Of a stretch of DNA of 64,000 nucleotides, positions 11,040-23,986 are shown piece by piece. Numbering within the stretch: the stretch's first letter is position 1; the number at the start of each line of letters is the position of its first letter. The translations under genes and the position numbers were made by a program. The stretch is from assembly GCF_037975245.1 (NCBI RefSeq), contig NC_092564.1, forward strand, positions 16,880,984 to 16,944,983, written 5' to 3'. The notes beneath the pieces were generated by a model. That model did not search any database. It had not been told where the DNA came from and saw only the letters and a program-made list of their open reading frames with translations. This DNA is from Apostichopus japonicus (Eukaryota > Echinodermata > Holothuroidea > Aspidochirotida > Stichopodidae).

Positions 11040-13235
11040 CAGGGACGTAGCCAGGGGGGAGCAGGGGGAGCGACCGCTCCCCCCTTTCAGTGTCGATTTT
11101 TTTTTTTTTAAACTGTCGTTTTTTTAGCATGGTATTTTGTCAGTGCTCTTTTGATCTTGAATACTCGTCAGCTCCGTTAACTCGATTGTAATCGTAGTAA
11201 TATTCACGCCTACTGATTCAACTACTTACTTAGTTTGGCAGATGCAATTAGCTAAATTTAGCTTATAGCCAATTACAAGCCTACAGTTGGCCACTGCGTA
11301 ATAAAATACATATTGCCTACCTAACCGCACTCTATGGAATGTCACGAACTGTATGCACAACAACGTCGACAATGTTCGTTAATGAGTCGTTCTAAGTTGT
11401 TGCATGAACAGCATGTTATGAAGCTAAGCTAGCAATCGTACGTGATACGCACTTCCTATAAATAATTATTACACTGCTAATACACTGCGATAACGATATT
11501 TGTTTTTAGGCCACTGCATATCTGGCTGTATTACAAAATATGAAAGTTTATATTGTCCATCACTTAAGTTCGTCAAATGTATTAAAGTCCAGACATTGGA
11601 CAATAAACAAGAATCATCCTACTGGAAAACTTGTAAAAGAGCACTATGTTTGTCTTTCTGATATATTATGTAAAAGAACATGTAAAAGAATTTAAACAGG
11701 AAACAAAATCTGCTGATACTGATGTCATATGATCAGGGCATAGCCAGTATGTAGCACGATAGTTTCATTCAACACTCTACCCGCCGAAATCCGATCTTGT
11801 CAGTTTTTTAACATGTAGTTAAGAACCCGTTTACGCAGATAATATTTCAGTTGAGAAAACACTTGAGAAATTTGCATCACTAGATGGCAATCGTCGGATA
11901 GCTCTCGCCTTCTCTTAGTAGGCTAACTTAAACATGTACTAGCTACAGTTGTATCAAAGACATTTCTGGACTATCTTTGTATCTACAAGTATCAGAAGTT
12001 GAAAAGTAAGACTACTTTGTACATGTACCTTCAAGGGCGGCGGAACCGGGGGGCACAGGGGGCAAGTGCCCCCCACTTTTCCTCAGGTTAAAAATGTGCC
12101 CTTTTTCTACATAAAACTTGTACTCTTGATCACCTTATTAGGTCAGCGATATTTCAGTAAGAGATCTAATCCTAACTTAGAACTATCAGGGGCGTAGCCA
12201 GTATGTAGCACTGTAGGCCTGGGCCTACACTTTTTTTGGCCAAGTTATCTTTTTTATTAAAACACCCATAATTCAAATCCATAAGCTTGCTGGACGAGTT
12301 TAAGAGTCTAGACAGGAAAAACTATTGAAATGAACGTAGCAAGATTATGGCTAAATTAGGTGACCTATTCTTCTGTCATCTAGGCTGTCATTCATATCGC
12401 GTGCTGTTTCATTCAATACTCTACCCGCCAAAAAAAAGACTAGGATACGATCTTGTCAGTTTTGTAATATACTTAAGAACCCGTTTACGCAGATAAAATT
12501 TCAGTTGAGAACATTCCACAGTCAAATAAGCCTATCGTTGATTAACAGACTTTGTATGTATAGAGCTGCAGCACTTTGTTGCCTGTTGTTGTCACGATCG
12601 GCGTTCCAAGTTCCAAACAGCCTTTTCGATAAACATTTACTAGCTACAGTTGTATCAAAGACAAATACTGGCTATGGTTGTATCAAAGACATTTCTGGCC
12701 TATCTTTGTATCTACAAGTATCAGAAGTTGAAAAGTAAGACTACTAAGACGGGGGGGGGGGGGGGGGCGTTGATGGAGTGATGTGTATACGCAAATAAGA
12801 TAATACATCAAGATTTATAAAGGGTACTAAATATCAGGCTGCATCAGTCCAATCGAATTTCTGCAAAGTGCCCTTTGACGTCGGTGCCCCCCCCCCCCCC
12901 AGATTAAAAGTGCTTCCGCCGCCCTTGTGTACCTTGCTAATTTTAATACATTATGTATTTTTGAATTACGTACTATTCTAACTCGTTTGTTTTTTGGGTT
13001 TAAAAGTGATATTGAATGAGGTGTCTCAAGTTAGCAAGAGGCCAGGGAACCAGAATGAACACTAGGGAAGGGCCGTTTCCGGCCATCTGGGGGTTTGTAA
13101 AACCAAAAAATTTCTTGTACGCTCTGCGCCAACCGATGGTGTCGCTCCGCTCAGATAGTCGTGCCTACAACTTTGAAAATCCATATCAATCGCAAAAAGG
13201 GCTCCCCCCCTTTCAAATTCCTGGCTACGTCGCTG
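11040..13235. mobile_element. hAT-type element, family B, host of a nested MITE
   Basis: The ends are CAGGGACGTAGCCAGG and CCTGGCTACGTCGCTG, a 16-bp inverted repeat with one mismatch. An exact 8-bp target duplication, TATGAGAG, lies at 11032-11039 and 13236-13243. The 2196-bp span includes the family A insertion 12032-12927, so the original element was about 1.3 kb. No transposase is visible. Its right end (about 13014-13180) holds the same module found inside family A, although the terminal sequences differ. Confidence 0.9.
12032..12927. mobile_element. hAT-type MITE, family A copy 2, nested, interior replaced
   Basis: It starts CAAGGGCGGCGGAA, ends TTCCGCCGCCCTTG and is flanked by a perfect 8-bp duplication, TGTACCTT, at 12024-12031 and 12928-12935. 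It inserted into the family B element. The outer parts match copy 1, but about 12112-12750 does not. That interior instead resembles the neighbouring host sequence at about 11735-12017, including a stretch running from CTAGCTACAGTTGTATC to AAAAGTAAGACTAC. The swap suggests gene conversion, or template switching during gap repair. Confidence 0.9.
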
Positions 13236-13243
13236 TATGAGAG

Positions 13244-14857
13244 TAACTTGTCTTTAGCTCAGCCAAGGGCATGTCGTTATCTCTTTTATAGTGGCAGAGG
13301 GTGGGAGGGTGGGGAATTTATTTTAAAATACTCTCTTGGGAACAGCAAAATATAAAGAATTTCCTTTTTATAAACTTTATCACTATCAGATTTAATCCTG
13401 CATCTCCATAAATTCTTCTATGATGTCAAAGAAACTACCAAAAGTCTTTTAACGAAAGAAATAACATGACCTCTATTTCCAATCATGATTCATAAAAATC
13501 TATAAACGAGATGAAAGACACAGTTGTTGTCTAGTAAAATTCAGTCTCTTAGAACTGTTGGTTGATATTACAGCCTTTTAACCTATTATAAAAGTGACAT
13601 ATGATGATAAGTAACTACCCACAGAGTTATGTCCAGTAGAATGGCTCAAGAGGTTTCTGCCTGAAAGAGACAAACAGACCAGTACACTTCAGCTGTAAGC
13701 AAGAGTTGTAATGACAATGGTGGCGTCTTCGTTTTAAAGGCTGAGAGTCGAGACATTGTCAGGGGAATTTTCCAACTCTTGTTCCTGATGAAAGTCGACA
13801 GACTGGGTTTGAGTTCCTTCCCTTTTGAAATTTAAATGACTCGAGCTATGACTCATGACTCATTCACGACACCACTGGCTGCAGCAGTCAACAGGGACTG
13901 CCGACTAGAAACGGTATTCATGTTGGCAAGGTGAGGCCTGGCTAAATTGTTTGCAGATTTAAACTGCATATTGATATGTTGTGAAAACAGAAAAACAACA
14001 AAAATTCTAGAGATGTGGAACATTGCTTGTGCTACAAATGCATGCAACCAAAACGAAAAAGAATACAATAAGTGTTGTACCCAACAGACCCTACATGATG
14101 AGATTACATTTATAATGCAAAAGCAAGCAGCATCTCGAACAGGGGAATTAAAATTCTGCAATCGCTTTTCACACAGTCTCCTGCTGTAAAATATCAAACT
14201 AGGGCATATGGGTCAGAATAAAAAGTTTCCAACAGGTAGGTGTCTACCAGATTTACAAATGAATAAATATGAAACAAGAAGAAAGAAATACCCTGATTTG
14301 GCCAGATAAATTCAGAAAAAAAAAAATACCTAGCTACAAGCCTCTTGCACTCTTTGGGGATCTTTTGGATTTATTAATTACAATTTTTATTTCAGCTCTA
14401 GCACTTCTTTCAATGGTAAAATTGCGTGCTATTTACGTCAAATGAAAAGAATTCATAGAAATCAATAACATCATAAATGGACAGTGCTATATTACACGGT
14501 CTTGTATAAATATTTGCAAAATCATGGAAAAACAAACGATGTCTTTACTGTTTCGGCAAGAATTGGATTTGATCTCAAATTTGAACTGCACTATTGATAA
14601 AATTTCAGTCATCTCAATTTTATTTTTTAGACATGGAATCGTATCCATCTTTATATTGTATCTGCATGCCAGTCACATAAGGGACTGCCTTACACCCCCC
14701 CCCCTTTTACATCGTCCCCCACTCCTCCCCCTCTATCCTTACTGTAACATTAAAGCTTAAAATAGTTAATTGCAGTACACACTATTAACTACACATGCAA
14801 TCTTTTACATAATCCATCTTTGACCAAAGTAAGTCATCTGCTCGTTTTTGTTTTTGC
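13244..14857. other. Intergenic, no feature seen
   Basis: This sequence lies between the element cluster and the 3' end of the first GST-omega gene. TTTATT, the minus-strand poly(A) signal AATAAA, occurs at 14370-14375 and 14386-14391 and may end that minus-strand transcript. I found no exon or repeat family otherwise. Confidence 0.5.
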
Positions 14858-17800
14858 TTAATTTGGGGTTTCAACTCTGTCAAAGATGGTCGCATCCTTC
14901 CTGTAGTACTTATTAAATTCGGTGTAGGCGCTGTCCGGGTGGATGGTGCTCTGGACAGCCTTATCCTTCATCATCCTCTCCACCCAGGGTGCCAGAACCT
15001 TCAGAGACTTAGGGATGCCTTGGCCCGCACCAAAGCAACCGTGGGAGGGAACTCGGGCAAAGATTGGCCAGATCATGTAATCGAGATAACCTGGTTGTGA
15101 ACCTGCGTAAAAATGTATCATGCAAGCCATCAAATTAATGATTGGAGAAGACGAAATGAAAAATGTCTTCAAAAACAGCACTTCAGTGGTAAATAATTCT
15201 CCAACAGTAAAAGAGCCTAGAGGGACTGTTCATTCAATAGGAACCTAAGTGAAAGTTGTATTGGAATTCTTATTTGCTCTGTTTGAGAATAACGATAGAT
15301 AACTGTGTCACAATTAAAGTGAACTTGAAGTAAGCATGTGTGATGTCATAGACGTATGAACTAATGAACTGTAAGAACCTATTCTGGTTCTCTTTCTTTT
15401 ATCACTCTACTGTTGAGAAATTATCAACACATTAGGTTCTGAACCTACCGTCACAAAAATCCTTGATGGGTATGTCTCTTAGTTGGCATACATGATTGTA
15501 CCATAGAATTTTATGTTGTTCAAATTCCGAAGCGTTCAATATTTGACATTGCAACGAGATGCAAGGTTTGAAGAATTTTTTGGGGGGCCAAGTTAACTTT
15601 GCAGTAAGCAGAAATGTTTCACAACAAGGCTCCTTTTATTTACACCACTGAGGGAGGACACAGACAGACCTATGACATAACTCTCACAAGTGCTCAATGC
15701 ACCCCTCCTCCCCCCTCACCCTATCCCATTCCTCAGCTTATTCCCACACGAACTGTCATAAGCTTACCATAAAAGAAATCTGTTCCTCTCTCTTTTAAAT
15801 CTTGATCCAGTTTCGCCAAGTCACCTTTCAAAGCTTCCACCTTCTCCTCGTTCACACCATCCTTAGCTCCAAAGAAGTTAGGGATAACCTGTCAATCATA
15901 AAAGTCAAAGTTGAAGGTTTACAGTCTTGTATGAGATAAGGTCTCCTCACACGACTTTAAAACTTAACCCCTGGTCATTGGTAACTTGTCACACCCACAC
16001 ACCAAAGTGTGCACAATTCAAACAGTCCCTCCTGGGTCCCACAGTACACCACATCCACAGGTCTCCTAGTGGACTTCCCATAGGGTGCAGCCCCAAACCG
16101 GAGCCACAACTATATTTACAAGTTACCTTCCAAGTCCCCATTTGTGGGCAATGGAATGGTTGGCTTCTGTACATTCAACTATTTGCTACAGAAACATTGA
16201 AGGACATTGCGAGGTACTGTGCTTTGCGATGACAGCCGGCAGACACTAGTATTACAAACTCCTTGTAAGTCTTTCTCAGTTTGATGATGTTTATCACGTC
16301 GTTAATGATTACCATCAGCTTGATTTATAAACGAGTGATTGACCCTGACATACTGTGTATTCTTTTGAGAGAAGTTTGGTTCAATATTTATTTGGGTTTT
16401 CCAATCATAAGTTCTTGCATTGTACATACCTAAATATAATAAACCAAGTGGCTGGGTCAGTCTCTTTAATAACTAAAACTATATACAGCCACTATTTTAC
16501 TTTCTATAGCACAAATAAAGAATAGTTGTTTTTAAGCTGTTTCCAATAACTTCTTTCAATAAGCATTTGTTTGTTACCAAGTTCATACAAGAATTGTATT
16601 GATGAGTAAATACCAAAGAAAATCTGATTTTTGCTTAAATCTCTCAAAAAGCTTTTCAGTATATATATAAACTATTGTGCAGAATTAACCACAAAAATTT
16701 CAGACCTGGGTTAATTGTTTCCATCATGAAAGTCGTCACCTTCTCTTTTGCTACAAACACAAAAGTACAATTTCTAGTAAAGCTAAATAGACAGCCTGTT
16801 TTGTCTTTTCTGTTCTGATGTCCTTGGGGGTAGAGGTCACTCTGTGCTGCATTGTCTAAATTCTCAAGGACATTGCGAGTGTAATTGCTGTTTTTGCCAG
16901 GTTTCCTTTAGATGAAATGCCCTTTTTTTTTCTTTCCTATGTTCATAGATCTTAGTTTAAATGCTAACACTAAATACAAATTTATTCTCCTTCCAGTTTC
17001 GATTCTCTTATTTGTATACAACAGATCCAACTGCTTCGTTCATCTATAGGCATGAAGCATGTACATGTCCTAATTTGCCGAAAGGTGGTATATATTAATT
17101 ATTAAACCAGAAAGCCAAATGGCGTCTCGTGATTCCTTGTCACGATTTGGATGAAAACAGTCAACGGTAACATGGTTTCAAATGTTGACCATTACCTGAC
17201 TTTTGTTCACTAGTCAAGACATCACATGCACAATGATACAGCCTATGCACCAACTCACACACAGCAGCTAATACGTTTAGATAGCAATCAAATTCAACCT
17301 TTCAATGACAGTTTACTACTTGAGCTCATACTTTAAAGATCTGCTTTATTGGCTCCAAGAGCTAGGAAAGTTTTGTGATTACGTAATCGACCTGCCACGG
17401 TCGTAAATCGACCTCTGGTCTCTACAGTTAGCCTGTATAACTTCTTGACACCATATTAGGCTCATTGTGTAAACACTGTGTGCAAATATCTTCATGTCTA
17501 CAGTGTAGTTAATCATACAGCGTTCACACAAGACTCTCATACAAAGAAAAAATATGTGGCAGGCGTTGCAGACTAATTGGTAAAAAGAGGTCATTTTACG
17601 ACCAAGGCAAGTCGATTACGTAATCTGAAGAAACTTTTCATGATAGCGTGCTATAGTTGGGGTCTATACAGCAGAGAGGCAGACCTTTTATATGTCAATA
17701 AGATACATGTATACTTACTGTAAGTATACACCTGCTATTGAGGTGTTATACTGTAAGCCTATTGTTATAACAGTCAAGTACTGAGCTATGTTTCAAACAG

Positions 17801-20800
17801 TGAGAGGGTTTCATTAAAGGTTCTGCACCATAACGAGCTAATTCGTTATTGATTCTCATGCATACTTTATACATACAGTAGGGTGCAATTGTCACACCAG
17901 CTGTTACGAGGGATCAGCTTAAATTGCAGAATATCTATTCTCAAATACATACCAGTTGGCAAATAAACTCACATATATTCCTTACATGGAAAATATTGTG
18001 CAAGAATTTGTAATCATCTGGATAATGATTTCATCTTCCACAGCAGTTTAAATATCACTAATTATGACTGAGAATATTTTGGTGATTGGGGGGGGGGGGG
18101 GGATTTGAAGATTATTTTCACAGGTCATCGTAGATGAGGGGCTTATATATATATATATATATGTAAATCGTTCTGAATTGATATTCTTTTAAGAGTAAGT
18201 GTGAAGAGAATCTGTTACCTTCCCTCCATGGAATTCTATCAGCATGGCATCTTTAGCTCTCGAATAGGGATCCTTGGGCACCAGAGGGTGTTTATCTGGA
18301 TAGAGTTCTTCCAGATATGCGCTCACTATCAGCGATTCGTAAACAATTTTCCCATCATGCTCTACGATTGGAACTTGCTGGTTTGGATTTTTATCTGCAA
18401 ACCACGTGGGTTTCTCCCATAGGTTCACGTTGATTACTTCATGCCTGCAAATATAATGGATCCGGTAATAAAGCAAGATATCGTCAGTTTACTCAGTTCT
18501 CTATTAAACATATAATTTCACAGCTAGATCTAGTTTACTTTAGTTCATTATAGGCTACTTTACATTGTTAGCTTATATTTTTCATTTAAAGTAATATAGC
18601 AGTTAAAGGGGGCAACTCATATTGATCAAAATATCCAATTACAAAATATACAATTACAAAATATCCAATTACAAATTCACTTTGTAGAAAGGGGGTGGGG
18701 ATGGTAGAGATGGGGGGGGTAGAGGGGGAGGGTGGTAGAGGGGGAAGGTGATAGAGGGGAGAGGTTTAATGAAAGCCTCAAGTGAACTCAGATCCCATGA
18801 CCCTGCCATAAGTGCTGAAAAAGGCCTTATTAAGACGGCGTCATATTGTATCTTGTCCAAACTGTTCGAATTAAGTACTCTTCTTTTAAATTTTAAATGA
18901 ATAATCAAATAATCATAGATCATTATATTTCTTTCATGTCATGTCATGTCCAGTACTTTTATTCATTTGACAAAAAAACAAAAAAATGCGTCAATTGTGT
19001 TTACTCAATGATAAAGCATCTCTTTGGGAAACCTTTCACAGTATACTGTATTGAGGTACATGTACATGTCATATTGCGCTCCCTGACGTGTATTTTGGTG
19101 ATCAAAAATCGCTACAGAGGCGAAAAATGAATGCAAGTGCTGCATCTTCTGTGGTCCCTTCATTCCTAGCCAATAACAATTCCTAGCCAATAACAGTGTA
19201 CAGTACATGCAGTTGTAAGTATAAGCTTTGATAAACATTTTATGTTTTTTTCTAGTATCCTGTATACCATTACTGCACAGTTTTTGTATGTCTATGTATA
19301 AGTGAAATATATTAACTGAACTGAAGTATAAAGCAATTTGTCACTTTTGCTGGTTCAGTTTTTCGAAACATATGCTCAGCTAGTCACATCAGTCAGTTGC
19401 AAAAAGCTGATCTCGAAATCGATCAACATCCCTCTTGAAAAGTGGTTAATGTACGACCCTGGTTAAATGACATACATTTAGTCACACATTTTGCCCTGAA
19501 GAAGAGTGGGTCCGCAGGTTGGCAGGGGGTGGGGGGGGGGAATGTGCTCCCTAGTGCCTCAAATGTTCCTGTATGTTTAGTACTGTGCAGTTCATGCAGG
19601 TGCATTTTTGCACAACCATTTTTTTGCCACTCCCAACTGCTTGCTTGCCTACAACTTGCCCCACCCCCTCCCCCAACTTTGGATTTTCTGGTGCTGCCAG
19701 TCTGTCCTATGAAATGACAAAATTACATCAGCAAACTAGAACTGCATTTGCCTGCAAATACGCAGTATTGTAGTGCGCCTGGAGTGCACTTGCAGTATAG
19801 CCCGGCAGCCCAGTCATAGGCGTATGAGGCGGGGGGCAGGGGGGGCAGACTGCCCCCCCAAATTTCCAGAGGACAAGAAATTCGGGCAAAAGTCCTGAAA
19901 AATTCGGGCAGCCTAAGAGGAGAAAAAAAATATATATAAATATATATATTTTTTTTTAGGCTGCCCGAATTTTTCAGGACTTTTGCCCGAATTTCTTGTC
20001 ACCTGGAATATAAATATGCAGTAGCTTGCCCGAATCTTTTTCAAATTTATGCCCGACAATTCCATGATTTTCTTTATTCAGCATCATTATGCCCAAATAT
20101 TTCCGTGTAACACCACCGTAAGCGCAGTTCATCTGGGCTACCACGCTTTTTGCAAGATCATTTTTTTTTTCTAACTAGTCAATTGTTTACCTGGACCAAG
20201 GGCGGCGGAACCGGGGGGCACAGGGGCACGTGCCCCCCCCACTTTTCCTCAGGTTAAAAATGTGCCTTTTTTCTATATAAAAATTGAGGTGCCTCAAGTT
20301 AGCAAGAGGCCAGGGAACCATAATGAACACTCGGGAAGGGCCGTTTCCGGCCATCTGAGGGGTTTGTAAAACCAAAAAATTTTATAGTACGCTCCGCGCC
20401 AACCGATGGTGGCGCTCCGCTCAGATAGTCGTGCATACAACTTTGCAAATCCTGGCTAAGCCCGTGACTTTTAATGAATTTCTGTGGGTCAAACTTAAAA
20501 CTATTTCGAATGGAAAAATTGTTAAGATATTAACAAGAAAAAAACCCAGTCTAATTCGGAAGATTCCTACATTAGCAACTAGCATGATTTCACCTCATTT
20601 TGTCTCAAGAGAAAACTTGTTCCTTGTTTCCCAATTTGCGTATTGGATATTGCAGTGCTAGTATGCATATTTTCCTTTAGGGGGGGGGGGGGGGGCGTTG
20701 ATGGAGTGATGTGTATACACAAATAAGATAATACAATAAGAGTTATAAAGGGTACTAAATATAGGGCTGCATCAGTCCAATCGAATTTCTGCAAAGTGCC

Positions 20801-23800
20801 CTTTGATGTAGGTGCCCCCAGATTAAAAGTGCTTCCGCCGCCCTTGACCTGGATATCCCCAACATGAGTGTATATAGAAGAAACATTTTCTTTTTCATGG
20901 ATGGTGGGGGGGGGGGGTGCCTACAAGCATAGAAGTACGGGTTTATCATATTCTTTGTTAGCTGGTAGCTGAGTACTGTGTTAAAATAATAAATAAGGTA
21001 ACTAAATAGGAGCTTAAAAAATATACTGTCCCATTTTTCCCCTTCAAAGTGATGTTACCATTTTTTCTTCTTCTAATATACCAAATTCTTGGGGAAGTGT
21101 AAATTTCTAAAACGTGAGATTATAAAATAAAGAATGTTTAGATGCAACTTGCAAGGCCTCAGAAGTGCCGTTTCCGGCAATCTCAGAGGCATTGTGTGCC
21201 CAAAATTTTCTTGTACGCTACGCACCAACCGATGGTGGCGCTCCGCTTAAATAGTGTCACGGGAACTTTCGGGCACAAAAAGTTCTGCCCCCCCAAACTG
21301 AAATGGTCCCGTACGCCTATGAGCCCAGTGCACTTTGATCAAACGAACGAGGTACAGTACCAATATCTGAGTATTAGAACATTTGTGGAAAAACCCAGTA
21401 TATCCAAAAGTGGATGTCTGCCGTGGTCCCTCTGCTGCATGTGGCCCCTGGGGAACGAGGTACCACTTGAAACCAATGTCAACTTAATGCATGAATGCCA
21501 CATAGTACTGAATGGCCCATGCCAGACAAATTTTCTGCTACAAAGGGTCCGCCAGACGCCCCAAAAGGGCCCCTAAAAATGCATCTGATCAAACGAACGA
21601 GGTACCACTTGAAACCAATGTCAACTTAATGCATGAATGCCACAAAGTACTGAATGGCCCATGCCAGACAAATTTTCTGCTGCTAAGGGCCCGCCAGACG
21701 CCCCCAAATATGGCCCAAATGCCCATTATCGTAGCATTGACCCAGATTAAATATGCAAGGTACCACTCAAAACCGGTTTGGAATGTTCGGGTTGATCTTA
21801 CAGACTATGGAAATCATCATGCCAGACAAATTTTCTGCTACAAAGGGCCCGCCAGACGCCCCAATAGGGCCCCTAAAAATGCATTTGATCAAACGAACGA
21901 GGTACCACTTGAAAACAATGTCAACTTAAGCATGAATGCCACAAAGTACTGAATGGCCCATGCCAGACAAATTTTCTGCTGCTAAGGGCCCGCCAGACGC
22001 CCCCAAATATGGCCCAAATGCCCATTATCCAAGAATTGACCCAGATTAAATATGCAAGGTACCACTCAAAACCGGTTATTAAAGTTTCAACATACAGTCA
22101 TGTAGGTATCATTCACACGGCCAGTAATGCCAATATTGTAGCCCACACCTGCACTACAATAACTACAGTATGTACACTAAATTATTGTCTACTATATTAT
22201 CCCAACTTTTTTCTATCTCAGATCTCGCCAACCACTTGTCGAGATTTACTGTATTCAGGTCATGGGTCAATGACACAAACACCTGTAAGCATCACGTTTG
22301 ACCTTCCTCCTACAATATGGACAAAAAGTCCTAAAACCTGCTCTTTAATTCTCACACTTTTCGTGAGTGATTACAGTAGGTGGTCTTCACTGCAGTACTT
22401 CATGATCAACAGAGATTTTTATCATCTGGTTGCCAATTATTTTTTGTCTTTTTTTTTCATTTATTTATTTCCAATATAAATATTTATAAACAAGACATCA
22501 AAGGTGAGTATGTAATAAGAAAATATTTTTTTAATTGTTAGGGTACAAAAAGATAAACATATAGATATAAACAAAACAGGTGCATCTGTCTACAATAAAT
22601 TATCCAGATTACCATTTTGTAAATAAATAGCAGCACGATAAATAAAGCTTTTTTTTATACAAATTAATTCTGAATTTTGGTGTTATTGCTTTTTTTCTCA
22701 AGTTATACCAAATAGTTTCTTGAAGTAGAGAGTTAAGTTCGGTATGCAAAGAATATCTGTCATTTCTCTGTATGCAATTTACACTTCTAATGAACTAATT
22801 TTTAGCAGCATTGTTTACAGTACTCATAAGAAAGTTAATATCTATATTAAAAATTCTAGAACAATACTTTAAAAAGGTACTAATTCTCTTATATCTTTTA
22901 TCAGTAAAAAGTGATACCAAGCAGAAACAGCTAATGCATGGCAAACACCAAGACTACCACGAATAACTTCATGCACACATGTGTAGTCGGAATCATGCAT
23001 TGACTGGTACTCACTCAATATTTTTAGCATTGAGAACAAGCCTGGCTCGCTCGGCAAACGGGCAGAACTTCATACTGTAGAGGCGTATAACTCCAGGCTT
23101 CAGGGGAGGGAGTGCGTCGCCTATGAATTCAAACACATCATATGTCGTTTCATAATTTATAGGATTTTTGTGGTAGCAGAGAAACAATTTAGCAAAATAC
23201 ATGGAATGGGAACAAAAACATAGTGCAGGGATGACATAGAAATATCTGACAAGCAGACTTATTTCCACTGAGGTCCCTATAAACATGAAAATACTACACT
23301 AACAATACATCCAAATACAGATACAACATAAATCTAATGTTAATAACTGTGCAAATTTATAGAACCCTACTCTTTTTTCAAGTTAGTAATGAATGAAATA
23401 CATTTTAATTGCTGATTTAGAGATATTAAGATTAATTGACTTCTGGAACTTGGCAGGCAGGCATTGAGTTTCATAAAGTAATATAACGAAATTTTTTAAC
23501 ACCATTCATACTTTGTTGAATACCTAGGAACAAAATTAGATGAAAGACTGTATATGGTACGTATTATAAAAAATTACCAATAGTAAACAAATTACTCAAG
23601 AATGATAAAAACACCATGGAAAATATTGTAGAAGAAAATTCTTGACATGCCAGTGTGTAAACATAATGGAAATGTACATGATTAAAATCATTCATCATAC
23701 CCAAATTTGCGAAATTGTTCCATTACACTGTGAACATGTGATACCGATATATGTGTATTATATTTTTTCGTTACTTGGCAGTTGATTAAACATGTTTTCA

Positions 23801-23986
23801 CCACAAAACGCTGAAAACGACTACGGCCATTACCACGATACCACTTACCAGGCCAGAATTCAGGGATTTCGTGGAATCGGTATCAAATCATAATTTAAAT
23901 CGATGAGCTAAATATTGGCTAGCGTATTAAGGAAGTATTTAGGAAATTCACTTACCTGAGTTTAAATGTGGTGGAGAAGGTGCCAT
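14858..23986 (-). CDS. GSTO: Glutathione S-transferase omega, tandem copy 1
   Basis: The exons, in transcript order, are 23986-23956, 23120-23015, 18444-18219, 15888-15768 and 15102-14858. Their lengths (31, 106, 226, 121, 245 nt) sum to 729 nt, giving 242 aa plus stop, the usual omega-class length. The N-terminal thioredoxin-like domain has [20 protein letters not shown] with the omega-type active-site Cys30 ([10 protein letters not shown]) in place of Tyr or Ser. It continues with the G-site [17 protein letters not shown]. The all-helical C-terminal domain follows, ending IFDRVETPN. Omega GSTs are cytosolic thioltransferases and dehydroascorbate reductases. The start ATG opens [11 protein letters not shown], as in copy 2. 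Intron 2 is 4.6 kb and full of repeats; intron 3 begins after GGK. All splice sites are GT-AG. Confidence 0.95.
15894..16172 (-). mobile_element. 5'-truncated tRNA-type SINE abutting GSTO exon 4
   Basis: The reverse complement matches the body of the SINE at 54725-55110 from AAATGGGGAC to the 3' end GTAAACCTTCAACTTT. Shared landmarks are TGGGAAGTCC and GACAAGTTACCAATGACC. The tRNA-like head is missing. The SINE's 3' end sits only a few bases upstream (in transcript sense) of the exon 4 acceptor at 15889-15890, so its tail makes up most of the polypyrimidine region. Confidence 0.85.
19873..19999. repeat. Perfect 44-bp inverted repeat (hairpin)
   Basis: The left arm 19873-19916 (starting ACAAGAAATTCGGGC) is exactly complementary to the right arm 19956-19999. 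The 39-nt spacer of A-tract and TATA sequence can itself extend the stem. It lies inside the family C element, just inside its left end. Confidence 0.95.
20197..20846. mobile_element. hAT-type MITE, family A copy 3, nested
   Basis: This 650-bp element starts CAAGGGCGGCGGAA and ends TTCCGCCGCCCTTG. The target duplication is ACCTGGAC at 20189-20196 against ACCTGGAT at 20847-20854, 7 of 8 matching. It is near-identical in layout to copy 1, including the internal module and a poly-G tract followed by GCGTTGATGG. It inserted into the family C element and is therefore younger than that element. Confidence 0.9.
21337..22080. repeat. Tandem repeat of about 300 bp, alternating half-units
   Basis: GATCAAACGAACGAGGTAC recurs at about 21337, 21588 and 21888. 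The motif CATGCCAGACAAATTTTCTG recurs within and between units, followed each time by GGGNCCGCCAGACGCCC. The period is about 300 bp, built from two related halves of about 120-150 bp. It sits in GSTO copy 1 intron 2, directly after the family C element. The open frames running through it reflect the repeat, not a gene. Confidence 0.85.

Larger units (their letters stand above)
19815..21321. mobile_element. hAT-type element, family C, in GSTO intron 2
   Basis: The ends CATAGGCGTA and TACGCCTATG form an inverted repeat. A perfect 8-bp target duplication, AGCCCAGT, lies at 19807-19814 and 21322-21329. The span of 1507 bp includes a nested family A MITE (20197-20846). A perfect 44-bp hairpin lies near the left end, and the shared module occurs at about 21142-21260. 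There is no transposase frame. Confidence 0.9.

Noticed and set aside
18201-18422. Plus-strand open frame over GSTO exon 3
   Set aside because: Antisense shadow of a real minus-strand exon.
21142-22479. Long plus-strand open frames of about 145-156 codons
   Set aside because: They run through transposon and tandem-repeat sequence; the coding look comes from the repeat units.
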